From Trichuris trichiura (lineage: Eukaryota; Nematoda; Enoplea; Trichinellida; Trichuridae), in NCBI GenBank assembly GCA_037903355.1, contig JBAJFE010000019.1, positions 434,001 to 498,000 on the forward strand: a stretch of DNA of 64,000 nucleotides, in the 5' to 3' direction. This document shows, one piece after another, positions 1 through 10,500 of the stretch. Position 1 is the stretch's first letter. Every line of letters starts with the position of its first letter. Made by a program: the position numbers and the translations under genes. The notes below the pieces were generated by a model that did not search any database, was not told where the DNA came from, and was given only the letters and a program-made list of their open reading frames with translations.

Positions 1-79
1 TTTCACGTATTGCAGTGATTTAATCATCTGTTGCTCTTGATAAATGCCCGTATTTAGCGTAGCGATGCATTTTCCTCAG

Positions 80-3000
80 GTGCGTTGATAGACTTCCGCG
101 AACAACTTCGTGCTAGTGAAGCAGTAGTCGTGCGTTTAAGCTTATACTTTTTGGATGGTCTGCTGAATCTAAATGTAAGTATGAATAGTAATCGGCGTTT
201 TTTGCGTCCGCTGAACTGGTCATAATTTTTGTTTTTGCGTGCTTAAATTTGTTTTAGGTCAATTAGATTGAGCTTAGAGCTCAAAAGCGAACCTGCTTAC
301 TAATAATTGCTTTTTGCGATAGTGTACATTAATATGAACCTTTAATGGAAAGTTATTTATTAACAACTAAGTCATTGCGGCTTCTGTACATGGTGTCCAC
401 TCGTACGGTCTCTGCCACAGCCTTTATCTAAGGAACACCAACGCACCGAGCATAAACATGACTATTCCCTCGAGTCGTCCTTTCTTCAACCTACGACGCT
501 GATGCCCTACCCGGTTCATCTTCCTTATGTAGTCTCTTGCGTGGGGTCAGAGTAAGTCATGCAACAATAGGCTCTTTCGACTTGTTTTTGATAACAGCTT
601 GCGTCACATGGCACGGGAACGACGTCGTAGGTTGTTTATGCCATAGGTTTATCGTCGTTACCCTCGTGGGTTAACCCTTAGCCTCGGCCGACCCTCCAGT
701 CACTTATTGCTTCTCAGCTGTTCTCCAAGTTTAACGTCCTTTCGTAAACGCTATTCATCCAATGAATTAGCTAAACAATTTTATCGCTTACATATCTGTA
801 GCACGATGAAGCAAAGTGGCTATATTGGTAGTAAGGCTGTGCCGGATTTAGTTACGTTTTAGCTGCTAATATTTTTTCAAGTCGAACTACGTAGGATGAT
901 TAACATTCACTGGCGGCAGTAATGGGCGGGAAAGAATAAGGTTGATGTTCGCAACTAGCTTCTTCGTGTCTTCAGGACTTCGTTAATGCGAATCAATGTT
1001 TCCGACGGGGACGACTTTTGCTGGGACCAAAGTCATAGGCTGAATTTTCATTCATAATTTCTTGCAAATAGTTTTAAAAAGTTGCGTTTAGTGTCGTGTT
1101 TCAAAGTAGCGCGACTTAAGCCCAATTGGGATTGTTGAAGAAGCGTCAAAACAGTAGCGGTGCCATTAGTGGGCTAAAACCTAGCTTTTTCTAACTTGTA
1201 CATGTGCAGATCAGTTCGGATAATTGAAAATGGAGTAGCCGCGCTTTTTGTTTTCTTTATTTATCTGGTTTTTGGACTTTTAAATATTTAAATCCTTATT
1301 CTTTGAGCTCCACTTGTAATTTGCAGCAATTAAGTACTCAGGGGAAACATATTTGAAAATGATCGCTTTTTCTTAAGGGTGCATTGTCCCGCGATTTTCT
1401 TTACGCATAAATGCTCAATATTTCCGGCCAGCAGCATTGATTCCCGCCCCGTCCGTTTTTGATTTCCACTTAAGTTGTGTATAGTTAATTGAACTATATC
1501 GTTTCTTTTTTTTGCGTCAACTTCGTTTGCAATCGAAGAATTGTGTAGTTGTACTGTTAGGCCGCGTAAACTTTGGGGCTCATTCAGGTAAGAAGTTCAT
1601 TGACATTTTCTTATGAATAGTAACTGCAGATCGAGTAAAGTTGAATAAAAAGGAACGCGAAGCAACGCTTGCAACAAACGCGGGATGCCGGTGGGAAACC
1701 AGCGAAAGCGAATTCGTAAATATGGGTCATTTGTTAACAAAGGAAAAATGGCGGAAAAACGTCAAGACAACTTCGCTCAGGTGGTGATAGGTACTCAGGG
1801 AACGTCAGGTGCAATGTTTTTTTATTCGTAAAAATGTACAACGTTTTTGTTTCTTTACTAGTTCGTATAATCGATCTTTCAGCCTAACTTGACCGCTTTA
1901 GTAGCATACGTATCAAATTTAAATGGGATAACTTTATCACAGTGACGCGAGTTTGGACTGCAATTTTGCGTAGGCGGCGTACCGCCGCAACAGTAGGATT
2001 ACATTCTTGTCTTTCTGCCATATTGGCTTTCACTTTGAGAATAAACGTCATTGGTTTGCTTTAAGCATTATCGTACATGCAAAAATTGGCTGGAAGCATG
2101 TAAGTGTGCTCTTTCCCCTACGACGTCAAATTATATAATGGCGGAATTGGGCAACGAACTTTTCCGCAGAGAATTGATCATTTGGCACCGTTTTTTGGAC
2201 GCCCATGTAAAGCGCGATTTTAAAAAGTGGACTCAAAGCATTGCCACCAATGTTCGTGCCTATGTTGCGGATCAGTGCCGCCAATCTGTTGGTATGCCTC
2301 TCATATTTTTTATCATAACCGCAGACTGTTTTGTTTTTATGTTATTATGTGTTTCTTTTAGTTATGTTAGCTCATTGTAAACTAATGCTATTATCGCGTA
2401 CATTATTTCAATAGTTACTTTCTCATGCGGACGAGACTTTGCCTTGTCCATATCGCTTTCTTTGTCTGATTATTCTCATATTCAGAGAGCAACCAAACTT
2501 CTTACCTTAACTGCCTGGTAACCTGCTTTCTTGTAAACACCAGCGACTGGGAGTACATCTTGTGTCAGGATCGTAATGGACTACGCGGAAAGTATGTTGA
2601 CGTAAGTGAAAAAAGATCGAAGCCCTTTCGGTCGCCTTCATGCTGTAGTTTTGTTTATTAACAGTTTGCCAAAGTGCTGGCGGCGCTTTGTTTCGAAGTA
2701 AGCAAGGATGGGCCGAACACGCGCACTTATGCGCGGGAGTTTTTCGACATTGTCACCACCGCATTCGCAACCAGTGGACAGATGAAGAGGACAGCATCTG
2801 GTGTCCCTGTATCGACAGCTTCACTCGATTCCGATGGCCCATTCCTTAACCAAAGGCAGTTTATCAGTATGCTTCAACTGATTAGGGTAAACAGCCTTCG
2901 AAATTGGCAACAGTATGTCGGTCGTTTCTGTCGCAGGAACCATTGTCTATTTCCATACTGTTATCGTTCTTCTGTAAGATGTACAACATCTCTCAACATG

Positions 3001-5846
3001 GGCTTGCGGAATTGGTCGCTGAACACCATAGTCTTTGGCCGGCAACAACACAGTCGTATGAATGAAAACAATTTTACAGGTCGTCTGTCCGCTTTAGTAC
3101 GCCATCTTTTAGTACAAGCTCATTTGACGTGTCATTTTTGACTGAAGCGCTTGAAGCTGTTTTGAGCAATGCTTTATTAGTGCAACCAAGCCACCCTTTT
3201 TGGCTGAGGACGTACGGCGATTTTCGCTTAAGTATGACTTAGTATTTTTCGGCGAATAACTTTCGTAAATGTTTTGCTCTCCGTACTTCAGCTGCGGAAA
3301 ACTACAACTCCGCCATGAAGTACTACTTGGAAGCCCTTATGGCGAAGTCGCTGTGTTTCACTGAAGAACTGAGCTCGGAGTTCTTTGACAAAAGCGTACG
3401 AATTAGTTGTTTCTAGATTGTTTACGTGTTGCGTAAGCAACGTTTTCAGATGTTGAACAACATGATAAAGTGTTCCAACAAGCTTCGCTATCACACACTT
3501 GAGACGATGCTTTGTCAGTGTTTCAATCCGCCAAATTATTCGCTTGCTTGCAAAGCTTGCATGGAACTCTGCTGTTGGGACGGAAGTGACCACTTTTACC
3601 AGCTAACGTGGGATACCACTATGTTCGAATGCGTTATTGGTAGGCCAATTTATTAACTTTTCTTCTACTAACTAGCTGGTCGCTAATAATAATAAGAAGC
3701 ATCTAAGCATAGACGTGTGGACGTGTATTCCGTGTGTATAAGAACACATGGAGACGCAGGTTCTTATAATGCATCGTGGGCATTGTAAATTATTCAACGT
3801 ACAGTAAAACCTCCTTAATCCGAATCCCTCTCTAATCCGAATTGGTAGAAGGGAACAATAGAACGACCGTATACGTTAAAGATAATTAGGCTACCTTATT
3901 ATGAAATTTTCGCGGGATTTTTTAACCCGTTCTTGGTTAAACGTTTATTTTAAAAAGCGTTAACGGAGCTTTCGGGCCTCTCCGTGGCCCGTCATCAGCG
4001 TAATTGTACCGCCGGTCGGGTCGGCCTTTATGGTTGCAAGCCGCTCCATCCGGCCAACTTTGGCGGAGACCTATTGCCGTCAGCTCTATCTTGAACCGTC
4101 AGGTTTCGGTCCCGCCTAGTTAGTCAGACAGCGCAGCGAGCTTCCAACCGACCTTCCACGACGGCGGCACGAGAACAAGAGATGACCAACGAGAATTCAA
4201 TCGACGTTTGCCCGTTTGTTTTAAACAAGCAAACGGATTTTAAACATGCTTTCCCGCCACTAAGCCTTCATTCTTCTTCGCCACTCGTTGTCCTCTTCCT
4301 TTTTTCTTCTTTTTCTTTCGAACGAACAAAGAAAAAAGGAAGAGGACAACGAGTGGCGAAGAAGAATGAAGGCTTAGTGGAGGGAAAGCATGTTTAAAAT
4401 CCGTTTGCTTGTTTAAAACAAACGAGCAAAGGTCGATTGAATTCTCATTGGTCTTCACTTGTTCTCGTGCCGCCGTCGTGGAAGGTCGGTTGGAAGCTCG
4501 CTGCGCTGTCTGACTAACTAGGCGGGACCGAAACCTGACGGTTCAAGATAGAGCTGACGGCAGTAGGTCTCTGCCAAAGTTGGCGGATGGGGCGGCTTGC
4601 AACCATAAAGGCCGACCCGACCGGCGGTACAATTACGCTGATGACGGGCCACGGAGAGGCCCGAAAGCTCCGTTAACGTTTTTAAAATAAACGTTTAACC
4701 AAGAACGGGTTAAAAAATCCCGCGAAAATTTGAGAATAAAATTTAAAAAACCCGTTACGAAGAAAGAAAAAAAAATTAGGCTACCTGTGCGAAACGGACA
4801 GTCACTCGTCGGCAACGGCTATAAGGGCGGTAAACAACCCGCCAACAGTCTTTTCGCTATACGTTAACATAGGCGCAAGCCAGCCACGGCTCTGCCGAGT
4901 CAATCTCGACCAATAAGTTGACTGCAGCAAGGTACCTCGAGACCTAGGTTTTCCCAAATAAACAGAATTGTCTATCAAAAACTTGGTATTTTTCAGTCGT
5001 ACAAAACTACAATTTGTTCCCATGTAAAGCAATGATCGGCCACTAACTTAATTTATTTTCGATCCAATAGAACCGGCCGACAATTACGAATATGGAAAGA
5101 TAAGTTCATGGCAACTATTTCCATGTCGCTTCGCGGTACTGCGTCCACACCATTTAAGAAACTGATCTCTGCTGCTCAGTCGTTTTCCTTGATCAGACGG
5201 ACTTCGCTGCCCTCGTTAAGCTATTCACCTTGTGCAGAGACTGACATCAGCGCTGCAGACGCGGGGAACCTATATCTAGAATTGCATTACCTGTTTCTCT
5301 GTGGCCTATTGTAAGCCTCCTCTATAATCCGATTTTTCCCGTAATCTGAACTACCCCTCTCCCCGACGCGTTCGGATTAGAGGGGTTTTACTGTAGTTAC
5401 AATTTATTCGGCGTGGGACCCATTTTTAAAACCAATTTTATCCTCCGGAGCTTTTAGGTCCATCCTTGACCCGTTCTTAGCGATAAAAAGTAAAGGATAA
5501 TAGATATCCATTAGCTTTTGCAGCTGAGAATGGGTCAAGGGTGAACCCGAAAGCTCCGGAGAATAAAATGGGTTTCTTTTCAATGGCGATTCATCTGAGT
5601 TGGAATTTGATGTTTGCATTTTATTTTATAGCTACAATGACCGGTGGAAAACTATTTCCAAAACGGGATGTACTGGTAAGATGCCATCTATGCGCGTCGT
5701 CATGGCTTGAAGTGATAAAACTTTTGCAGCTCAACGAACTGGCTTGTCCGGAGCTCAATTCCTTCAATAAGCCCAGCGTTTTGGAAAGTGTCGTTCGACG
5801 ACGAAAGGCTCAATTTTTCCGGGCACTTTTTTCCTTCTTTGTTTAA
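80..5846 (+). CDS. INTS8: Integrator complex subunit 8, C-terminal 460 residues (5' end outside window)
   Basis: INTS8 is a helical-repeat scaffold of the Integrator complex, which cleaves and attenuates nascent RNA polymerase II transcripts; in the known complex it helps recruit PP2A. Ten exons join in consistent phase: 80-174, 2066-2291, 2486-2601, 2665-2886, 2937-3055, 3080-3231, 3292-3395, 3450-3639, 5632-5675 and 5730-5846 (stop included). All introns are GT-AG. Residues match the C-terminal half of animal INTS8, for example the block containing EPLSISILLSFF at the 2937 exon, AMKYYLEALMAKS at 3292, the NNMIKCSNKLRYHT region at 3450 and the final RRRKAQFFRALFSFF. The first visible exon starts in phase 2, so the N-terminal half lies upstream. 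Introns 175-2065 and 3640-5631 are unusually long; the second contains nested mobile elements. Identification is firm; the exact 2066 acceptor is the least certain boundary. Confidence 0.9.
175..2065 (+). other. INTS8: Long INTS8 intron without visible coding content
   Basis: This 1.9-kb GT-AG interval separates two INTS8 exons that join at a codon boundary and align as adjacent stretches of the protein. I see no open frame with similarity, no terminal inverted repeats and no RNA gene in it. Confidence 0.6.
3802..5393. mobile_element. Non-autonomous pogo/Tigger-like element
   Basis: Both ends read CAGTAAAACC inward (left at 3802, right ending at 5393), followed by related AT-rich sequence containing TAATCCGAA. 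The element is flanked by TA on both sides (3800-3801 and 5394-5395), the target duplication of Tc1/mariner-pogo elements. It encodes no transposase. Without the foldback insertion at 3897-4773 it would be about 715 bp. It sits in an INTS8 intron and is presumably removed by splicing. Confidence 0.8.
3897..4773. mobile_element. Large foldback (palindromic) insertion with 13-bp target duplication
   Basis: Two arms of roughly 410-420 bp are near-perfect inverted copies of each other around a spacer of about 25 bp near 4305-4330, so the transcript or single strand would fold into one long hairpin. The insert is bounded by the identical 13-mer AATTAGGCTACCT at 3884-3896 and 4774-4786. The right end is A-rich just before the duplication, which resembles a retrotransposon tail. 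It interrupts the Tigger-like element at 3802-5393. No protein is encoded; the apparent open frames in both strands are mirror images of one another. Confidence 0.75.
5423..5580. repeat. Short palindromic MITE-like repeat
   Basis: Arms 5423-5477 and 5528-5580 are inverted copies with a few mismatches and share the core CTCCGGAGCTTT. The spacer is about 50 bp. It lies just upstream of the acceptor of the penultimate INTS8 exon. It is probably a small non-autonomous DNA element; no target duplication was recognised. Confidence 0.6.
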
Positions 5847-7077
5847 GCTTTCCTTGCGATACCGTTTAATTTTTTCTAGTCATTACCGCGATAAGCTGAA
5901 AAACTGTAACCAAAGCGGAAATCGAATGTAAGCCGTACCATTGAGCTTTCTAAGATCCATTCTAGTTTTTTGCCACCTAAAGTAGTTCACTGCGCTGAGT
6001 AGCTGTTGACCTAAAAAAAATTACATTTTGTTGAGCGTGCACACATTATCTGCTTTGCTTTGCATATTGAGCACCACCTTTTCATGACATGTTAACCAAA
6101 TTAAGCCATGCTTGTCCATCAATTAACGCAAAGTCTGAGTGCGCAAACCGTTTTTTTATGTACCATTGTTTTCCTACGAAAAGTTTATTGCAGTCAGAAA
6201 ATTTTTAACGTTGTTGTTGTTGCCTTTTTGCATACAATGAAAATGATTTCTATTTGCGTGTTAATGCTAGCGAGAAACAATTCGCTTAAAGCCTTGCAAA
6301 CTTTTTAAAAGTTGACTTGAAGCTTTTTGAGTTTTTGATGTTTTAGGTTGCATAGTAATTGCGTCATATCGCGACCTTTATTTACGCTTTAGCCGCGGCC
6401 TCCTTTTTATGTACGCAAGTGCAATATTCCTACGTCCACGCAGAAGTTCCAGGCATGATACTCTTAGTTTTCTCGTATTTTCTGGCTGCAATATTTTGAG
6501 ACAGAAAGTATCCTTCCCATTATGAGCATGTTAGTACGCTGCGTTATCTTCCGTAAATATAGCGTTTTTTAAAAGGGCTTTTTGAAATGGCTGAGCGAGC
6601 GGTTAGCTATGAACCTTTTCAGTGAGCAGCGCTGCTACCGTAATGATCTGCTCTTACTACTAATGATGGTTGAAATTTCATGATTTCAATGCTGGGTGAA
6701 ACGAGTTATTGAAGTTTCGTGTTTCAGGACAACACCTTTCAGTCATCATAGGTTTAAAAAATGAAAGACATTGGAATTGTGAGATTTTCTTGTGTTTGGA
6801 AAAACAGTGAACGCTTGGAATGTTCACCAGCTTCGCCGTAGAAGCAAGCTGGCTGTTTGCTACTGCTGCCGCCAAGTTCGCCGCTGTTAATTGGATTCCT
6901 ATGGCGTTCGCTGTAGGAAACGTTTGGTTTGTTAGTTGAGCAACTCGTAGTGTATTACGTAATTTTTACTGCTTAAACAATCGCAATTCTTCACAGCAAC
7001 GTTAGGTTAGAAAGCTACCAATCAGATCCAATTTTATAATACGACACTGAAAAAATAATTTTTGTTTAATGGTGTCA
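5847..7077. other. Intergenic stretch between INTS8 and the small membrane protein gene
   Basis: About 1.2 kb follows the INTS8 stop. It is AT-rich and holds only short open frames without recognisable similarity. The start of the interval should contain the INTS8 3' UTR. I could not single out a polyadenylation signal. Confidence 0.5.
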
Positions 7078-7083
7078 TTTATT
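7078..7083 (-). terminator. Polyadenylation signal AATAAA
   Basis: Canonical AATAAA on the minus strand, about 20 nt downstream of the stop codon of the small membrane protein gene. It supports this strand as the transcribed one. Confidence 0.5.
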
Positions 7084-7104
7084 ATTTGATGGTTTGCGGA
7101 AGTG

Positions 7105-7518
7105 TTACTCTTCCGCTGCTGCCGCTTTGGCTTCACCACCGCCTTCCGGCGCTTTACCCTTCTTTGCGCTGTCGGATTTTTGGCTGTCATCTTTTCCTGC
7201 ATCCTTGCTTTCCCCATCAGACACTCTCGAGCTTACGGAAGCGGACTTCTCATCTCCTTTCTTAGCCTTTTCGCTGGAAGGTGTATCGATGTCTTTTCCT
7301 TTCGCAGCGCCAGGCGCCTTATCGGTTGCTTTTCCCTTTTCTTTGTCAGACTTCTTGGCTGAGCCACCTTTGCCTTCCTTCTTGTCCTTAGCTTTGCCGC
7401 CCTTCTTTTTAGCACAGCAGAACACGGTGATAATAATTGCGACGATAACCGTCATGCACAGGGTGACCGTCACTAACGGAGACATCTTCTCTCCTTCCAA
7501 GTTTATTAAAGGAGCCAT
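7105..7518 (-). CDS. Small single-pass membrane protein with Lys/Ser/Gly-rich tail, family unknown
   Basis: The 137-residue frame begins MAPLINLEGEKM, and a second methionine 11 residues on could also start it. Residues about 14-34 form one strongly hydrophobic helix (LVTVTLCMTVIVAIIITVF), followed by Cys-Cys-Ala-Lys-Lys-Lys, a typical cytosolic stop with possible acylation sites. The remaining 100 or so residues are low complexity, dominated by Lys, Ser, Gly, Ala, Asp and Glu, with no folded domain. The amphipathic codon pattern is strongly biased to this strand; the 179-aa frame on the other strand is its shadow. An AATAAA signal lies at 7078-7083 on the same strand, about 20 nt past the stop. 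I do not recognise the family. A spliced 5' exon is possible. Confidence 0.6.
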   Translation of the reverse strand: MAPLINLEGEKMSPLVTVTLCMTVIVAIIITVFCCAKKKGGKAKDKKEGKGGSAKKSDKEKGKATDKAPGAAKGKDIDTPSSEKAKKGDEKSASVSSRVSDGESKDAGKDDSQKSDSAKKGKAPEGGGEAKAAAAEE

Positions 7519-10500
7519 GGTAGCTGTACAGAAAAGTGTACGCTTTTGTCAACTAGCTATAAGCGACCAACTCCTCGCTGGCAGTTGCTATAAGAATGAC
7601 AAAGAGACAGCAGCCATCCAGCAATGCGGTTAGTTTAAAGCAACGTTTTAAAATAGGCGACGACGTTTCTTTGAACCTGAACATCATTTAAGTGCAGCCA
7701 TTTTTCAGCATGGTTAAGCGAAATTAATCCGCTTTTCTATTTTAAAAAGCCATATACGCTTGAACAATTTGTTTGTTTGAAAAATTACTATTCCGCGAGC
7801 TTAGAGAGCATAGCATAAATCCGCCCCCTCCGCTCACGTTAATGATGTTGTATACTTGCTGCATAGTACGATTTCGTACAGGCATACTCTTGCAACAGTT
7901 CGGAAAATGAAAGCGCTTGCAGCGACTAACAACGCGTAGAACCGCTGATAGAAAAACGCGTAGTAGCCTACGCTGCTTTTTGCAGTTCAACCTTTTTGGC
8001 AGAGAAGTCTGCGGGATCCCTCCTTTATTTAAAGAAGCAGTTTTAAAATTTTTTGGCTCGCTATTGCGCATTTTTTTAGAATAACCATTTTTAGGTTGCC
8101 CATTGTCTGTATGTCATATTTTGTGCTGCAGATGGAGGAAATCATCTTACTTTTCATTATTTATTACCGTACCCATTCGTACGCTATAATTATACGCATT
8201 ATGGCGCACAAAATAATCTAACTACGTGCTCGTTTGCATAAATGTGCCTTCATCTGCGGCGCACAGTCGTAGGCAATGCGGACAAAGGCAAACGCCGTTA
8301 AAATGTTTGTTTACTTGTACTTTGTTCGTTGCTTAAGAATGTGTAAACATCTGTACTTGCTATCTCGACGAATGGACAGTGCTTCCGTAGTTTAATAATA
8401 AATTAGGCGTTCAGCTTAATTTGCGCAAACAACGCATTCCAAGCAATGCGTCATAGTAAACGGCTCGCTATAGTAGTGCAGGTTTTATTTTCATTGTTTA
8501 TTCAAGCAGAACTAACTGGCTAAAAAGGATGGCATTATTAATCATTCAGCGTATATCTCAGCTGATCATGTTTGAGCTTGCTACTAATGCAACTGAGTTT
8601 GCTTGGTTGTAAGGTCTTCTACGGCTTTTCCCGTTTTTCGTTGTGCTGTTATCTGTAATTAAACTAAACAACTGCTCTACCAACCGTAGAAGACCTTACA
8701 ACCATGAAAATTCAACCCGTTACAAAACATCCAGTTTTCAAGAACATCCTGAGTTTGCTTCTCGTATTTACAGTAACTCTTAAAGATAATAAGGATTCAA
8801 TAGTATTTTTGTTATTTTCTTGCATAACCAACCTGCAGACAGCTTTTTGCTAGGTACGAGAACTTCGCTGAATTTTGAAACAGAAAGCTGCTGCCTGAGA
8901 ACGTTTGAGCTCGCAGTCCTACGCCCATTGGTGTTCCACGACCCTATGAGAGCATGAGCATACATCATGAGATGCAAATGTTGGTAAGTACTGTTGGGCA
9001 ACGTGCACAAGCGAATCGTTCGTTGCGTGACCATTTTCCGCTTAGAGTTTCATGCCGATAAGCAGATAAAGATGTCAGAATTCAAAATAGTCTTTGTTGA
9101 TATAAGATAAGACTTTATCATTAGCGTCCAAAGGGATATAGCACTTCTCAATAAGGCTTAATGGTGAGCAGCCAGTATGCTCCTGCTGGTTGAGTGCTTG
9201 AATTTTCAAGCATTAGTTTGGTAAGTTCTCGGAAGCGTTCATGTTTTATTCCTTGGATTGATTATGTTGCGAGTAGATTCTAGGTAAAGTTTGACACTTC
9301 GATGCTCTGCCTTGGTTAATCAAGCTTCAGCTATTTTCTTACCATCCGGAAAAAAGTTGACGCGAAACAGAACTGGTCTTTCAGTTTGATTTGTCCGCTT
9401 CCTTTTTCAGTGTGTCGTGCCAGCTGGCCTTACGCCGAGCATAAGGTTAGAGTTGTTCGTAATCTTTCTTTGCACGTTTTAAGCGGACAGCAAATTCATC
9501 AAAGACGATGTCTGTTCAAACCAGCATCTTGCTTAGCCATTTGTCATCCCAAAGATTTCGCTTCGCTTTAGCTATTCCTTTTTTATCGAAGAAACTGCTT
9601 GCAAGCAAGTCGGCTAGAATGTCTCCAAATTTTTTCTATTGTTAATTATGTTTACGACGAGACGAGTTCGCTTCAATATGCATACAGACAGCCTAGCTTT
9701 AGCTCTTTGTAATACGCGTCAGATTTTGATAGCCGGAGCGTTGTTCACGCTTTGTCTAATGAAACTGACAGCCCTAAAGCAGTGTAGCCAAAGGCAGATG
9801 CAAAGCTGACTTGACTTACCAATTTTGTCAACGAAAGCTCATTTTCAAGTAAGATAAGTCTCAACTGTATTTGCATAAACTGACGACCATCCACTCTATT
9901 AACAACACGACGGACAGTTTAGAACGTTTCCATAATTAACGTTAAGCTATCGTTGATTATGGAAATCATTCCCGCAAAGTCCATTTACTGCGAGCTGCTT
10001 TATTATTTTTAAAATATATGTAAATTATGCGGACGCATTTATTTGACTATGCTAAGTGGACTTGATGTTGTTACGGTTGTGTCAGTTCACCAGTTGACAT
10101 GAATATTGCCCCAATGAACTAAGGAATAACAAGACTAGGGAAATAGGGAAGACCTTGACCGCCATTATCAAGGGCAAGCGACCTTAATGTCAGTCCTTCA
10201 ACATTTTCGAGTGGCTTTTAAAGACCGTATCTGTTGAGTAATTTGCTCTAGCTTTTCTTGTCGAATGTGTCCGTATATTTTGTTGTTGCCTTCCCGTTTG
10301 CCCGAAAGCTGCTTGAACTATTTATTAGTCTCAATTCAACCGGAAAGCATTCTGTCCAACGGAGAGTTTCGTTGCGATAGAAACGAAAGAGCAATGACCT
10401 GTCTTCCGTTAATAAACAGCAATTTGCCTTTAACAACAAAGACAAGGCAAGCTGATTGCGTTCGCGCGCGCGGACTAATACTAGTTTGCAGTGGACTTTC

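Noticed and set aside
4182..4458. Two similar 71-72-residue open frames on opposite strands
   Set aside because: They are the two arms of the foldback insertion read in mirror image, not paralogous proteins.
7094..7633. 179-residue plus-strand open frame
   Set aside because: It is the antisense shadow of the small membrane protein gene; the polyadenylation signal and membrane topology favour the minus strand.
9927..9965. 15-bp hairpin with 9-nt loop
   Set aside because: The stem is short, AT-rich and has a mismatch; it is plausible by chance in a 64-kb window.
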